Assembly: GCA_019241805.1 (NCBI GenBank)
Contig: JAFAWL010000048.1
Coordinates: 1-10,369 of the forward strand
Origin: Actinomycetota bacterium
Lineage (GTDB): Bacteria; Actinomycetota; Actinomycetes; Mycobacteriales; Jatrophihabitantaceae
Direction of reading: 5' to 3'
Length of the DNA: 10,369 bases
Of this stretch, positions 1-5,798 are shown in pieces; the stretch's first letter is position 1; each line of letters begins with the position of its first letter. Made by a program: the position numbers and the translations under genes. Below the pieces are notes generated by a model, which saw only the letters and a list, made by a program, of their open reading frames with translations, had not been told where the DNA came from and did no database searches.

Positions 1-316
1 CGATCGCTCGCTGGCTCAGGTTGTGCAAGGCGGTCTGCTGCGTGGCACTTGCGAGGTAGATGCCGCCGTCGAGCGAGGCGTTCTGAAGCAGCTGTGGATC
101 AATCAATTCCGGTTGTTCGCCCGCGTTGCACGGCGTCGTCTGCTGCAGCGGTGGATCGCCACACGTGAACAAGAACGAGGGTAGGTCTGCTCGCGACGGA
201 GGGGCGGCGATGATCACATAAGCCGTCACCAGCAGCGCGCTGGAAAAGGCGATCACTGCGCGGGTGGGAAGGTGGCGTCCGAGGCGAATCAGCACCAGCG
301 CGGCGTTCTTGGGCAC
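1..316 (-). CDS. Hypothetical membrane-anchored protein (partial, C-terminus outside window)
   Basis: The reading frame begins at GTG 316-314 and runs off the window at base 1, giving the first 105 residues. An in-frame TGA lies three codons upstream of this GTG, so it is the earliest possible start. A loose AAGGG lies about 14 nt upstream. A short basic N-terminus (residues 1-19, with R11, R14, H15 and R19) is followed by a single hydrophobic segment at about residues 20-38 (AVIAFSSALLVTAYVIIAA) without a clear signal-peptidase or lipobox site, so it is probably a signal anchor with the rest outside the membrane. Two cysteines (C52 and C63) in the outer part could form a disulfide. I do not recognise the family. 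Codon positions show the GC bias expected of a real gene, whereas the competing frame starting near 326 is Arg/Pro-rich and looks like a shadow. Confidence 0.6.
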   Translation of the reverse strand, partial: MPKNAALVLIRLGRHLPTRAVIAFSSALLVTAYVIIAAPPSRADLPSFLFTCGDPPLQQTTPCNAGEQPELIDPQLLQNASLDGGIYLASATQQTALHNLSQRAI

Positions 317-482
317 GGCCGATCACGACCCTTGGGGGTGAGGGATTGTGCGGCGGAACGAACTCACCGGTGAGTCCGCTACTTGATCAAGCGAATTCTG
401 AGCTTGATCAACCCGTGATCGAAATAGACCCAGCTCTAGCGGCGGGGCAGTAGACGTACAGCCACCCCGCGGTTCGGCTCGC
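317..482. promoter_or_regulatory. Intergenic region with palindromic candidate operators
   Basis: This non-coding gap lies upstream of the gene at 316-1 and downstream of the small gene at 683-483. It holds a perfect 14-bp palindrome ACTCACCGGTGAGT at 362-375. It also holds two copies of the palindromic octamer TTGATCAA at 383-390 and 404-411, exactly 21 bp (two helical turns) apart. A weak stem GCGGGG/CCCCGC (442-447 with 465-470) sits just past the end of the small gene and could be a poor terminator, but has no T-run. The palindromes lie where a repressor or activator of the 316-1 gene would bind. No convincing -35/-10 pair is seen on the minus strand. Confidence 0.4.
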
Positions 483-683
483 TCAGCCGGTCCGCCATTC
501 GATGGCCGGAGGGTGGACGCTGGCACAGACGGGTTGGCCCGCGGCGTCACTCAACCGAAGTAGTCCGACCAAGCGGCCCTGCCGAATCGCGTCGCCGAGG
601 ATGTCGGTTGGCACCCCGTCGAACTGGAGTTTGGCCCGGCGAAACATCGTCGGGCGACCGTCTTCGTCGCGCACCGTTGACAA
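483..683 (-). CDS. Small hypothetical protein (66 aa), divergent from arsR
   Basis: This is a short reading frame from TTG 683-681 to TGA 485-483. The start is chosen because GGGAG (693-689) lies 5 nt upstream; GTG 674-672 three codons later is an alternative. The frame stays open further upstream, but there it runs antisense through arsR and becomes shadow. The product begins with a polar, charged stretch (STVRDEDGRPTMFRRAKLQF) and continues with a mixed segment containing DILGDAIRQGRLVGLLRLSD. It has no membrane segment and no motif I recognise. Amino-acid composition is balanced and third positions are GC-rich, unlike the Arg/Pro-rich antisense frames nearby. It is transcribed away from arsR, and its start codon overlaps the -35 box of the arsR promoter, so the repressor could control both directions. 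A TACTAT box at 706-701 could be its -10. Function unknown. Confidence 0.5.
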   Translation of the reverse strand: MSTVRDEDGRPTMFRRAKLQFDGVPTDILGDAIRQGRLVGLLRLSDAAGQPVCASVHPPAIEWRTG

Positions 684-705
684 GCGCTCTCCCGGCGGCC
701 ATAGT
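677..705 (+). promoter_or_regulatory. Promoter of arsR-MFS-MBL operon
   Basis: A perfect TTGACA -35 hexamer (677-682) is followed after exactly 17 bp by CATAGT (700-705, four of six matches to TATAAT). This predicts a transcription start near 712, about 29 nt before the preferred GTG start of arsR. It is the best consensus-type promoter in the window. The inverted repeats listed separately cover the -10 and predicted start point, as expected for repression. Confidence 0.6.
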
Positions 706-725
706 AAACCGTATGGTTGATCAAC
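699..725. promoter_or_regulatory. Candidate ArsR operator (overlapping inverted repeats)
   Basis: Three nested dyads lie here: CCATA/TATGG (699-703 with 712-716), AACC-GTAT-GGTT (707-718) and the perfect 10-bp palindrome GTTGATCAAC (716-725). They overlap the -10 and predicted start of the arsR promoter and also the upstream region of the divergent small gene. ArsR-family repressors usually bind such AT-richer dyads at their own promoters. Which of the three is the real site cannot be decided from sequence alone. Confidence 0.5.
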
Positions 726-740
726 GCAGAGGTTGAATAC

Positions 741-1085
741 GTGCCGGACGATCCGCTCAGCCTGACGTTCGCCGCGCTGGCCGATCCCACTCGGCGGGCC
801 ATCCTCGAGCGGTTGGCTACCGAGGGCGAGGCCACGGTGAACGAGTTGGCCGAGCCGTTCGACATCAGCCTGCAGGCGATCTCCAAGCACTTGAAGGTGC
901 TCGAACGGGCCGGCTTGATCACCCGCGGTCGAGACGCACAGTTTCGGCCCTGCCGCATCGAGACCGAACCGCTGAACACCGCCACGGAATGGATCGAGGC
1001 ACACCGCCAGACCTGGTCGGATCGGTTCGACCGGCTGGCCGCGCACCTTGAACGCATGCAAAAGCAACAGGAGGATTCCGAATGA
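741..1085 (+). CDS. ArsR-family winged-helix transcriptional repressor
   Basis: The product is 114 aa with the classic ArsR layout: helix 1 at about residues 8-26 (LTFAALADPTRRAILERLA), helix 3 and recognition helix at about 33-55 (NELAEPFDISLQAISKHLKVLE), then the wing (LITRGRDAQFRPCRI) and a C-terminal dimerisation helix. The metal-site motif ELCVCDL of true arsenic/zinc sensors is absent. The only cysteine is C71, so this resembles the non-metal ArsR group often paired with SRPBCC (AHSA1) proteins, although no such partner is here. GTG 741 is preferred because AGAGG (728-732) lies 8 nt upstream; TTG 717 in the same frame would place the start inside the operator. The stop overlaps the next ATG (ATGA at 1082-1085), so it is translationally coupled to the MFS exporter and very likely represses this operon and itself. 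The inducer is unknown. Confidence 0.88.
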   Translation: MPDDPLSLTFAALADPTRRAILERLATEGEATVNELAEPFDISLQAISKHLKVLERAGLITRGRDAQFRPCRIETEPLNTATEWIEAHRQTWSDRFDRLAAHLERMQKQQEDSE

Positions 1086-2593
1086 GCACCGACCCTTCGG
1101 CGACCGCGCACGACGCCGGTGCCGATCAGGCCCGCACCCGCTGGATAGCGTTGTACGTCCTCTGCGCCGGCATGCTGATGATCGTGTTGGACGTGACCAT
1201 CGTGAATGTCGCGTTGCCGTCGATCCAAAACGATCTCGGCTTCTCCAACGCGGGCCTCGCCTGGGTCATCAACGCCTATCTGATCACCTTCGGTGGGTTG
1301 CTCCTGCTGGCCGGGCGGTTGGGTGACCTCTTCGGTCGTCGTCGAATCTTCCTGACCGGACTGGCCGTATTCACCCTTGCCTCGCTCGCCTGCGGCGCCG
1401 CGCAGAGCCAGTGGATGCTGGTCGTCGCTCGCTTCGTGCAGGGTGCCGGGGGCGCGATGACCTCGGCCGTGATCCTCGGAATGATCGTGACAATGTTCCC
1501 CGAGCCGCGGGAGCAGGCCAAGGCCATCGGCGTGTACGCCTTCGTCGCCTCGGCCGGTGGGGCCGTCGGCCTTCTGGCCGGTGGTGTGCTCACCGAGTCG
1601 ATCGACTGGCACTGGATTTTCTTCGTCAACGTCCCGATCGGGATTGCCACCGCCGCGGCGGCGATCCGGTTGATCGGCCGTGACCCCGGGGCAGCGCGTA
1701 CGGCCGGCACGGACGTTCCCGGTGCGGTGCTGATAACCGCGGCACTAATGGTGGGCGTCTACACGATCGTCAAGCCGGCCGCCGAGGACGGCTGGGCCGC
1801 GCGCAGCACACTCACGCTGGCCGGGATCGCGGCGGCGCTGCTGGCCGCCTTCGTCGTTCGCGAGCGGACGGCGGCCAATCCGCTGATGCCCTTGCGGATC
1901 TTCGCCTCGCGAATGGTGACCGGAACGAACGTCATCCAGGCGCTGAGCGCGGCCGGCATGTTCGGGACATTCTTCATCGGCTCGCTCTATCTCCAACGCG
2001 TACTGCACTACGACCCGTTGCAGATCGGCCTCGGGTTTCTGCCGGTAACCGTGCTCATGGGTGTGCTCTCGGTCCGCTACGCCGAGAAGTTGGTGATGCG
2101 TTTCGGTCCGCTGCGCACGATGGTCACCGGCATGCTGTTGATCACGGTTGGCATGGTCCTACTGGCGCAGGCTCCGGTCCGCGGTGCCTACGGGGTGCAC
2201 CTGCTGCCGGCACTGATCATCATGGGCGTCGGCGGCGGAATCTGCTTCCCGGCGCTGATGACGCTCGCAATGTCCTCGGCCGCGCCCGCCGACGCCGGGT
2301 TGGCTTCCGGGCTGCTCAACACCACCGGGCAGGTCGGCGGCGCGCTCGGGCTTGCCCTGATCGCGACGTTCTCCTCCGGTCGCACCGCTGCCCTGGCGAC
2401 GGGCGGTCATTCCGAGGCGGTCGCGCTCACGGGCGGTTATCACCTCGCCTTCTGGATCGCCACGGGACTGATGCTCGCCTCGGCCGCGGTCGCTCTGGTG
2501 ATCGGAGCGACGCCCGAACGCGCCGACCGCGACGCCGGAACGGAAGCGGTCGAGGTCGCGGGTACGGAGCTCGGCAGTGTCGAGATTGGTTGA
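1082..2593 (+). CDS. DHA2-family (EmrB/QacA-type) MFS drug exporter
   Basis: The product is 503 aa, the normal length for 14-TM proton-driven efflux pumps of the inner membrane. TM1 carries the DHA2 hallmark LDVTIVNVALPSIQ (residues 36-49). MFS motif A is GRLGDLFGRRR (78-88). Motif B is ARFVQGAGGA (116-125). The TM5 antiporter-type motif C region is ASAGGAVGLLAGGVL (156-170), followed by DWHWIFFVNVPIG (175-187), also typical of this family. Hydrophobic segments continue to about residue 480, and the C-terminal tail is acidic. The start is firm: AGGAGG (1069-1074) lies 7 nt upstream of ATG 1082. It overlaps arsR by 4 nt and is followed 9 nt later by the MBL-fold hydrolase. Family knowledge suggests export of hydrophobic or cationic toxic compounds; the substrate cannot be read from the sequence. 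Confidence 0.93.
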   Translation: MSTDPSATAHDAGADQARTRWIALYVLCAGMLMIVLDVTIVNVALPSIQNDLGFSNAGLAWVINAYLITFGGLLLLAGRLGDLFGRRRIFLTGLAVFTLASLACGAAQSQWMLVVARFVQGAGGAMTSAVILGMIVTMFPEPREQAKAIGVYAFVASAGGAVGLLAGGVLTESIDWHWIFFVNVPIGIATAAAAIRLIGRDPGAARTAGTDVPGAVLITAALMVGVYTIVKPAAEDGWAARSTLTLAGIAAALLAAFVVRERTAANPLMPLRIFASRMVTGTNVIQALSAAGMFGTFFIGSLYLQRVLHYDPLQIGLGFLPVTVLMGVLSVRYAEKLVMRFGPLRTMVTGMLLITVGMVLLAQAPVRGAYGVHLLPALIIMGVGGGICFPALMTLAMSSAAPADAGLASGLLNTTGQVGGALGLALIATFSSGRTAALATGGHSEAVALTGGYHLAFWIATGLMLASAAVALVIGATPERADRDAGTEAVEVAGTELGSVEIG

Positions 2594-2602
2594 GCGTCCC
2601 GG

Positions 2603-3412
2603 GTGCCGGCCGTGCTGAGGCCGGTCGCCGACGGCGTGCTCGTCCATGAGAGCGAGTTCTGCCAGAGCAACGCAGTCCTCGTCTGCGGACGCGACGGCGT
2701 GCTGCTCGTAGATGCCGGGGTGGTGGAGGCCGAGCTGGTGGGTCTGGCGAATGACCCTGCCGCGGCGGGCCAGACCGTGGTGGCGGGCTTCTCGACGCAC
2801 CCACACTGGGACCACTTGCTGTGGCATCCGCTGCTGGGCGACGCCCCGCGCTATGGCTCGGCCGCGTGCGCGGCGACGATCCGCGAGCGCCGCGCGGCGC
2901 CGGGTTGGTCGCAACGGGTCACGGCGATGATGCCGCCGGAGGTTGTCGGTCGGGTGCCGCTCGCGCTGCTCGGCGAGATCGACGGCCTATCGGTGGGAAC
3001 GACGCACGTCCCGTGGGACGGTCCCCGCGTAAGCGTGATCGAGCATCAGGCCCATGCGAGCGGCCACGTGGCCCTACTTGTGGACGAAGTCGGAGTCTTG
3101 ATCGCGGGCGACATGCTGTCCGACGTTTTGGTTCCGATGCTCGATCTGAACGCGGCCGATCCGACCGGCGACTACGGGAATGCGCTGGAGTCGTTCGCCG
3201 GCATCGCCGGTGAGGTCGAGGTCGTCGTGCCGGGTCACGGATCGGTCGGTCGAGCCGGCCAGGTGGTCGAGCGCATCGAACAGGACCGGGCGTACGTCGA
3301 CGCGCTGCGAACGGAGGAGGACGTCAGTGATCCTCGGCTCGGCCCCGGCGCAACGTTCGACTGGGTCCTGGGCGTGCACGAGTGGCAACGGCAACGTCTG
3401 GCCGATCAGTGA
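2603..3412 (+). CDS. Metallo-beta-lactamase-fold hydrolase
   Basis: The 269-aa product has the MBL metal-binding signature THPHWDH (H66, H68, D70, H71), the third-site histidine in HASGHVALL (H155), the bridging aspartate in IAGDMLSD (D170) and the last histidine in VPGHGS (H212). The full set is consistent with a dinuclear metal hydrolase of the cytoplasm; no signal peptide is seen. The N-terminal beta-strand pair (VLVCGRDGVLLVDAGV) is also typical. GTG 2603 follows the MFS stop by 9 nt with no strong Shine-Dalgarno, so coupled translation is likely. As third gene of the arsR-MFS unit it may hydrolyse the compound that the pump exports, but that is inference. MBL-fold proteins also include lactonases, glyoxalase II, RNases and sulfatases. 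The last 7 nt overlap the end of the convergent membrane-protein gene. Confidence 0.88.
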   Translation: MPAVLRPVADGVLVHESEFCQSNAVLVCGRDGVLLVDAGVVEAELVGLANDPAAAGQTVVAGFSTHPHWDHLLWHPLLGDAPRYGSAACAATIRERRAAPGWSQRVTAMMPPEVVGRVPLALLGEIDGLSVGTTHVPWDGPRVSVIEHQAHASGHVALLVDEVGVLIAGDMLSDVLVPMLDLNAADPTGDYGNALESFAGIAGEVEVVVPGHGSVGRAGQVVERIEQDRAYVDALRTEEDVSDPRLGPGATFDWVLGVHEWQRQRLADQ

Positions 3413-3897
3413 CACTCCGAGCGAATCAGGTCGGGCACGGTCCGGCAAAGCTGAGTGCGGTCGTCGTGCGCCTTCGACACCTGCTGCGCACCCCAGTTGA
3501 TCATGAATGCGCCCATCAGAACGGAGACGACGACCACCCCGATGATCGCGCGCCGGAGGGCCAGCGCCACGATCACCGGCCCGACCGTCAACGCGATGAG
3601 CAGCCATAGACCCAGCGTCGACAGCGAGATCTGATGCGATGGGGTGGGTGAGCAGGCCGTGTCGGTACACGTGATCGTCCGGGGTGAGGTGAACTCACCG
3701 ATGATCAGGAAGGCGATGAGGTCGACGACGAACAGCAACACGCCGACGGCCGGGTGATCGACCCAGCCACTGGCCGATCGGTTCGTGCCGATCTCGATCT
3801 GACCGGCGCCGGCCCACGACCCGATCGAGCCGCGTGCGGGCGGCGTCCGCCGACGTGCTGACCACTTGGCCACGATCCGGACAATAACGCCGTGCAC
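3406..3897 (-). CDS. Hypothetical three-TM membrane protein
   Basis: The product is 163 aa. A basic N-terminus (KWSARRR, residues 11-17) precedes three hydrophobic segments at about 49-68 (PAVGVLLFVVDLIAFLIIGE), 92-114 and 117-134 (AIIGVVVVSVLMGAFMIN). The charge pattern (basic N-terminus, RR between TM2 and TM3) puts the N-terminus inside. The TM1-TM2 loop with C77 and C82 and the C-terminal tail with C151 and C162 would then be outside, where two disulfides could form. GTG 3897 is chosen because AGGAC lies about 5-6 nt upstream. I do not recognise the family. It overlaps the convergent hydrolase gene by 7 bases and is divergent from add, with 32 bp between starts, so the two promoters must overlap. 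Confidence 0.75.
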   Translation of the reverse strand: MHGVIVRIVAKWSARRRTPPARGSIGSWAGAGQIEIGTNRSASGWVDHPAVGVLLFVVDLIAFLIIGEFTSPRTITCTDTACSPTPSHQISLSTLGLWLLIALTVGPVIVALALRRAIIGVVVVSVLMGAFMINWGAQQVSKAHDDRTQLCRTVPDLIRSECH

Positions 3898-3916
3898 TGA
3901 CGTCCTGCACTCGGTT

Positions 3917-3929
3917 TAACCTGCTCCTC
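3917..3929 (+). promoter_or_regulatory. Leaderless-type promoter of add
   Basis: TAACCT (3917-3922) fits the actinobacterial TAnnnT -10 box and is followed by 7 nt to ATG 3930, so transcription would begin at or next to the start codon. No Shine-Dalgarno is present before this ATG, which agrees with a leaderless transcript. A clear -35 box is not seen; CTGACG at 3897-3902 would be only 14 bp away. Confidence 0.45.
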
Positions 3930-5021
3930 ATGGCATCCGAGCTGACCCCCGACACCATCCGGCGCGCACCGAAGGTGGTGCTGCATGACCACCTCGACGG
4001 CGGGCTTCGGCCCCAGACCATCATCGAGCTGGCCGCCGAGGCGGGCTATCGGGACCTGCCGAGCACCGATGCCGAGAAGTTGGGCCGTTGGTTCCGGGAG
4101 GCGGCCGATTCCGGGACGTTGGAACGCTACTTGGAAACCTTCGCCCACACCGTCGCCGTGATGCAGACTCCGCAGGCCCTGGCCCGGGTCGCACGCGAGG
4201 CGGTTGAGGACCTCGCCGCTGACGGCGTCGTGTACGCCGAAATCCGCTGGGCGCCGGAACAGCACGTCGAGCAGGGCTTGTCGTTGGTCCAGGTGATCGA
4301 AGCTACGACCGAGGGCTTTCGTCAGGGCGAGGCCATCGCGGCCGACCGCGGCACCCCCATCCGCGTCGGTGGACTGGCGACGGCCATGCGGCACGCCGCC
4401 CGCTCGTACGAGATCGCCGAGCTGGCCGTGCAGTTTCGCGACCGGGGAGTGTTCGGATTCGACATCGCCGGGGCCGAGGCGGGATTTCCGCCCTCGCGTC
4501 ACCTCGACGCGTTCGAGTACCTGCGCCGCGAGAACGCCCACTTCACCATCCATGCCGGCGAAGGCTTCGGCCTGCCCTCCATCTGGGAGGCGATCCAGTG
4601 GTGCGGTGCCGACCGGCTGGGCCACGGGGTGCGCATCGTCGACGACATCGTCGACGGCGTGGCCGGGCCTGTGCTCGGCCGGCTGGCCCAGTACGTACGC
4701 GACAAGCGCATCCCGCTCGAGATGTGCCCGTCGTCCAACGTACAGACCGGCGCCGCGGCCTCCATCGCCGATCATCCGATCGGCCTGCTACGGCGACTGC
4801 ACTTCCGAGTGACCGTCAACACCGACAACCGCCTGATGAGCGGCACGTCGATGACCCGCGAGATGGCGCTGCTCACCGACGCGTTCGGTTACGGCTGGTC
4901 GGACCTGCAATGGTTCACGATCAACGCGATGAAGAGCGCGTTCCTGCCCTTCGATCAGCGACTCGAGATCATCAACACCGCGATCAAACCGGGTTACGCG
5001 CAGCTCGCCGGCGCGGCCTGA
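3930..5021 (+). CDS. add: Adenosine deaminase
   Basis: The 363-aa product is of usual length for this cytosolic zinc TIM-barrel enzyme, which converts adenosine or deoxyadenosine to inosine plus ammonia in purine salvage. Seen in order: the HDHLDGG zinc motif (H19, H21), YAEIRWAPEQH (102-112), IHAGEG with zinc ligand H208 and catalytic E211, DRLGHGVRI with H232, EMCPSSN (264-270), and VNTDNRLMS with zinc-ligand D299. The second Asp of the usual NTDDP motif is Asn here (N300), a form I recall as normal in actinobacterial Add proteins. ATG 3930 gives the full N-terminal PKVVLHDH region and fits a leaderless start. The gene stands alone, divergent from the membrane-protein gene, and the next gene in the same direction begins 148 bp later. 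Confidence 0.95.
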   Translation: MASELTPDTIRRAPKVVLHDHLDGGLRPQTIIELAAEAGYRDLPSTDAEKLGRWFREAADSGTLERYLETFAHTVAVMQTPQALARVAREAVEDLAADGVVYAEIRWAPEQHVEQGLSLVQVIEATTEGFRQGEAIAADRGTPIRVGGLATAMRHAARSYEIAELAVQFRDRGVFGFDIAGAEAGFPPSRHLDAFEYLRRENAHFTIHAGEGFGLPSIWEAIQWCGADRLGHGVRIVDDIVDGVAGPVLGRLAQYVRDKRIPLEMCPSSNVQTGAAASIADHPIGLLRRLHFRVTVNTDNRLMSGTSMTREMALLTDAFGYGWSDLQWFTINAMKSAFLPFDQRLEIINTAIKPGYAQLAGAA

Positions 5022-5169
5022 CGCTGACCGTTGGAATGAATTAGTCTGACGACACCGCGGCTGATCTACGACTTGCCGAGTAAAGGTCTGCGCCTATCTA
5101 CATTGTGGCCGTGCGCATTGGCCAATACGTTTCTCGGGTCATACGAGAAACGCATGAAAGGTGCCGACA
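5022..5169 (+). promoter_or_regulatory. Leader of the Cys-tail gene with perfect inverted repeat
   Basis: A perfect 9-bp inverted repeat CGTTTCTCG / CGAGAAACG (5128-5136 and 5144-5152) with 7-nt spacer GGTCATA lies 17 nt before ATG 5170. It could be a 25-bp operator or a hairpin in the mRNA leader just ahead of the AAAGG ribosome site (5157-5161). TACATT (5099-5104) fits the TAnnnT -10 pattern and would place the repeat inside the transcript about 16 nt from its start. The -35 is unclear (TTGCCG at 5073 is 20 bp away). No gene is seen in this gap. Confidence 0.45.
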
Positions 5170-5688
5170 ATGACCCAGCCGAGCGGCGTTGCCGAGGTCC
5201 TCGAACAGCTGGCCAAGCTGGACGACGACACGGACCGCTGCAACTATCTGGCCGACAATTCACGGGCGCTCGCGGTGCTGCAGCCGAACCTGAACGAGGT
5301 GCCGGCCGGCGATGTCTGGATCGTCCAGGCCGCCCATCACCAGGCGCAGCTTCGAGCCAACTACGACGTAGAGATTCAAGCGGACATGCGCGTCGTCCGC
5401 AGGCGCGAGGTCGGCGAGCCCTTCGTATCGTTCGCTGAGGTGCCTGGTTGGGATCCGCATGCGGATCCGGATGCAGGTGACCTGAGCGCACCTGCCCCTT
5501 TCGGAGCCGCCGCACCGGCGCCAACGCCGATCGACAGCGAGCGGGTCGTCAATGACGGGGGCGATGAGTTCGTATCACGTGCGACCGTGCGGGCGTGGAA
5601 TGCCGAGGCGCTTGCGGCGACGCCACCGGATGCGGAGCCGGCGTCGGCCTGCGCCTGCGTCGGCGACTGCACCTGCGTGATCCTCTGA
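5170..5688 (+). CDS. Hypothetical protein with Cys-rich CxCxxxCxC C-terminus
   Basis: The product is 172 aa; ATG 5170 is chosen because AAAGG (5157-5161) lies 8 nt upstream, while GTG 5161 would overlap that site. Residues 4-90 look folded: a helical start (GVAEVLEQLAKLDDDTDRC) and a mixed alpha/beta part including DVWIVQAAHHQAQLRANYDV. Residues 91-125 are a Pro/Ala/Asp-rich linker. The end is SACACVGDCTCVIL, with C161, C163, C167 and C169 as two CxC pairs around VGD; the only other cysteine is C24. I do not recognise the family. The tail could bind metal or thiol-reactive ligands, or could be a RiPP core, since a LanC-like cyclase operon faces this gene. No leader-processing motif (double Gly or similar) is obvious before the tail. 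There is no signal peptide or membrane segment. It lies 111 bp from the convergent GH3 gene. Confidence 0.8.
   Translation: MTQPSGVAEVLEQLAKLDDDTDRCNYLADNSRALAVLQPNLNEVPAGDVWIVQAAHHQAQLRANYDVEIQADMRVVRRREVGEPFVSFAEVPGWDPHADPDAGDLSAPAPFGAAAPAPTPIDSERVVNDGGDEFVSRATVRAWNAEALAATPPDAEPASACACVGDCTCVIL
5451..5468. repeat. 18-bp perfect palindrome inside the Cys-tail gene
   Basis: GGATCCGCATGCGGATCC reads identically on both strands with no mismatch and no spacer. It lies in the coding sequence, encoding part of WDPHADPDAG (residues 94-103) where the folded part gives way to the Pro/Ala linker. It might be an internal protein-binding site or simply a product of codon choice for a DPHADPDA repeat. 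Confidence 0.9.
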
Positions 5689-5798
5689 GCGGGCCCGTCG
5701 TCACGCGCCGTCCGGCCACAACTTCGCACGCGTTGTGTGCGCGCACGGCTGGATCGCGGGTCGCCGGGGCCCACACAACGAGTGCACACTGACGAGGA
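5689..5798. terminator. Convergent intergenic region, candidate bidirectional terminator
   Basis: This 110-bp gap separates the ends of two converging genes. A 9-bp perfect stem CGTTGTGTG/CACACAACG (5731-5739 with 5772-5780) spans it. Smaller alternatives inside are CACAAC/GTTGTG (5717-5722 with 5732-5737) and the 10-bp palindrome GTGCGCGCAC (5737-5746). There is no T-run, as is common in high-GC actinomycetes, so termination here is inferred from position and structure only. Confidence 0.4.

Noticed and set aside
442..470. GCGGGG/CCCCGC stem as terminator of the 483-683 gene
   Set aside because: A 6-bp stem with a 17-nt loop and no T-run is too weak to call alone; mentioned only in the intergenic entry.
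483..1067. Full-length 194-codon version of the small minus-strand gene
   Set aside because: The part beyond 683 is antisense to arsR and crosses its promoter; only the last 66 codons look coding and have a ribosome site.
741..1085. ArsR protein as a metal sensor
   Set aside because: The ELCVCDL-type motif and clustered Cys/His ligands are missing; only one cysteine is present.
551..1612. Long minus-strand open frame antisense to arsR and the MFS gene
   Set aside because: Composition is low in hydrophobic residues and rich in Gly/Arg/Gln/His, and it lies opposite two clear genes; a GC-bias shadow.
2159..2914. 251-codon minus-strand open frame across the MFS-MBL junction
   Set aside because: Arg/Gly/Gln-rich, opposite two real genes, no motif.
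3705..4775. 356-codon minus-strand open frame antisense to add
   Set aside because: It overlaps a certain adenosine deaminase gene and reads as GC-skew shadow without motifs.
5674..5688. C-terminal CVIL of the Cys-tail protein resembles a eukaryotic CaaX prenylation box
   Set aside because: Bacteria lack protein prenyltransferases; without evidence of a host-directed effector the match is best taken as chance.
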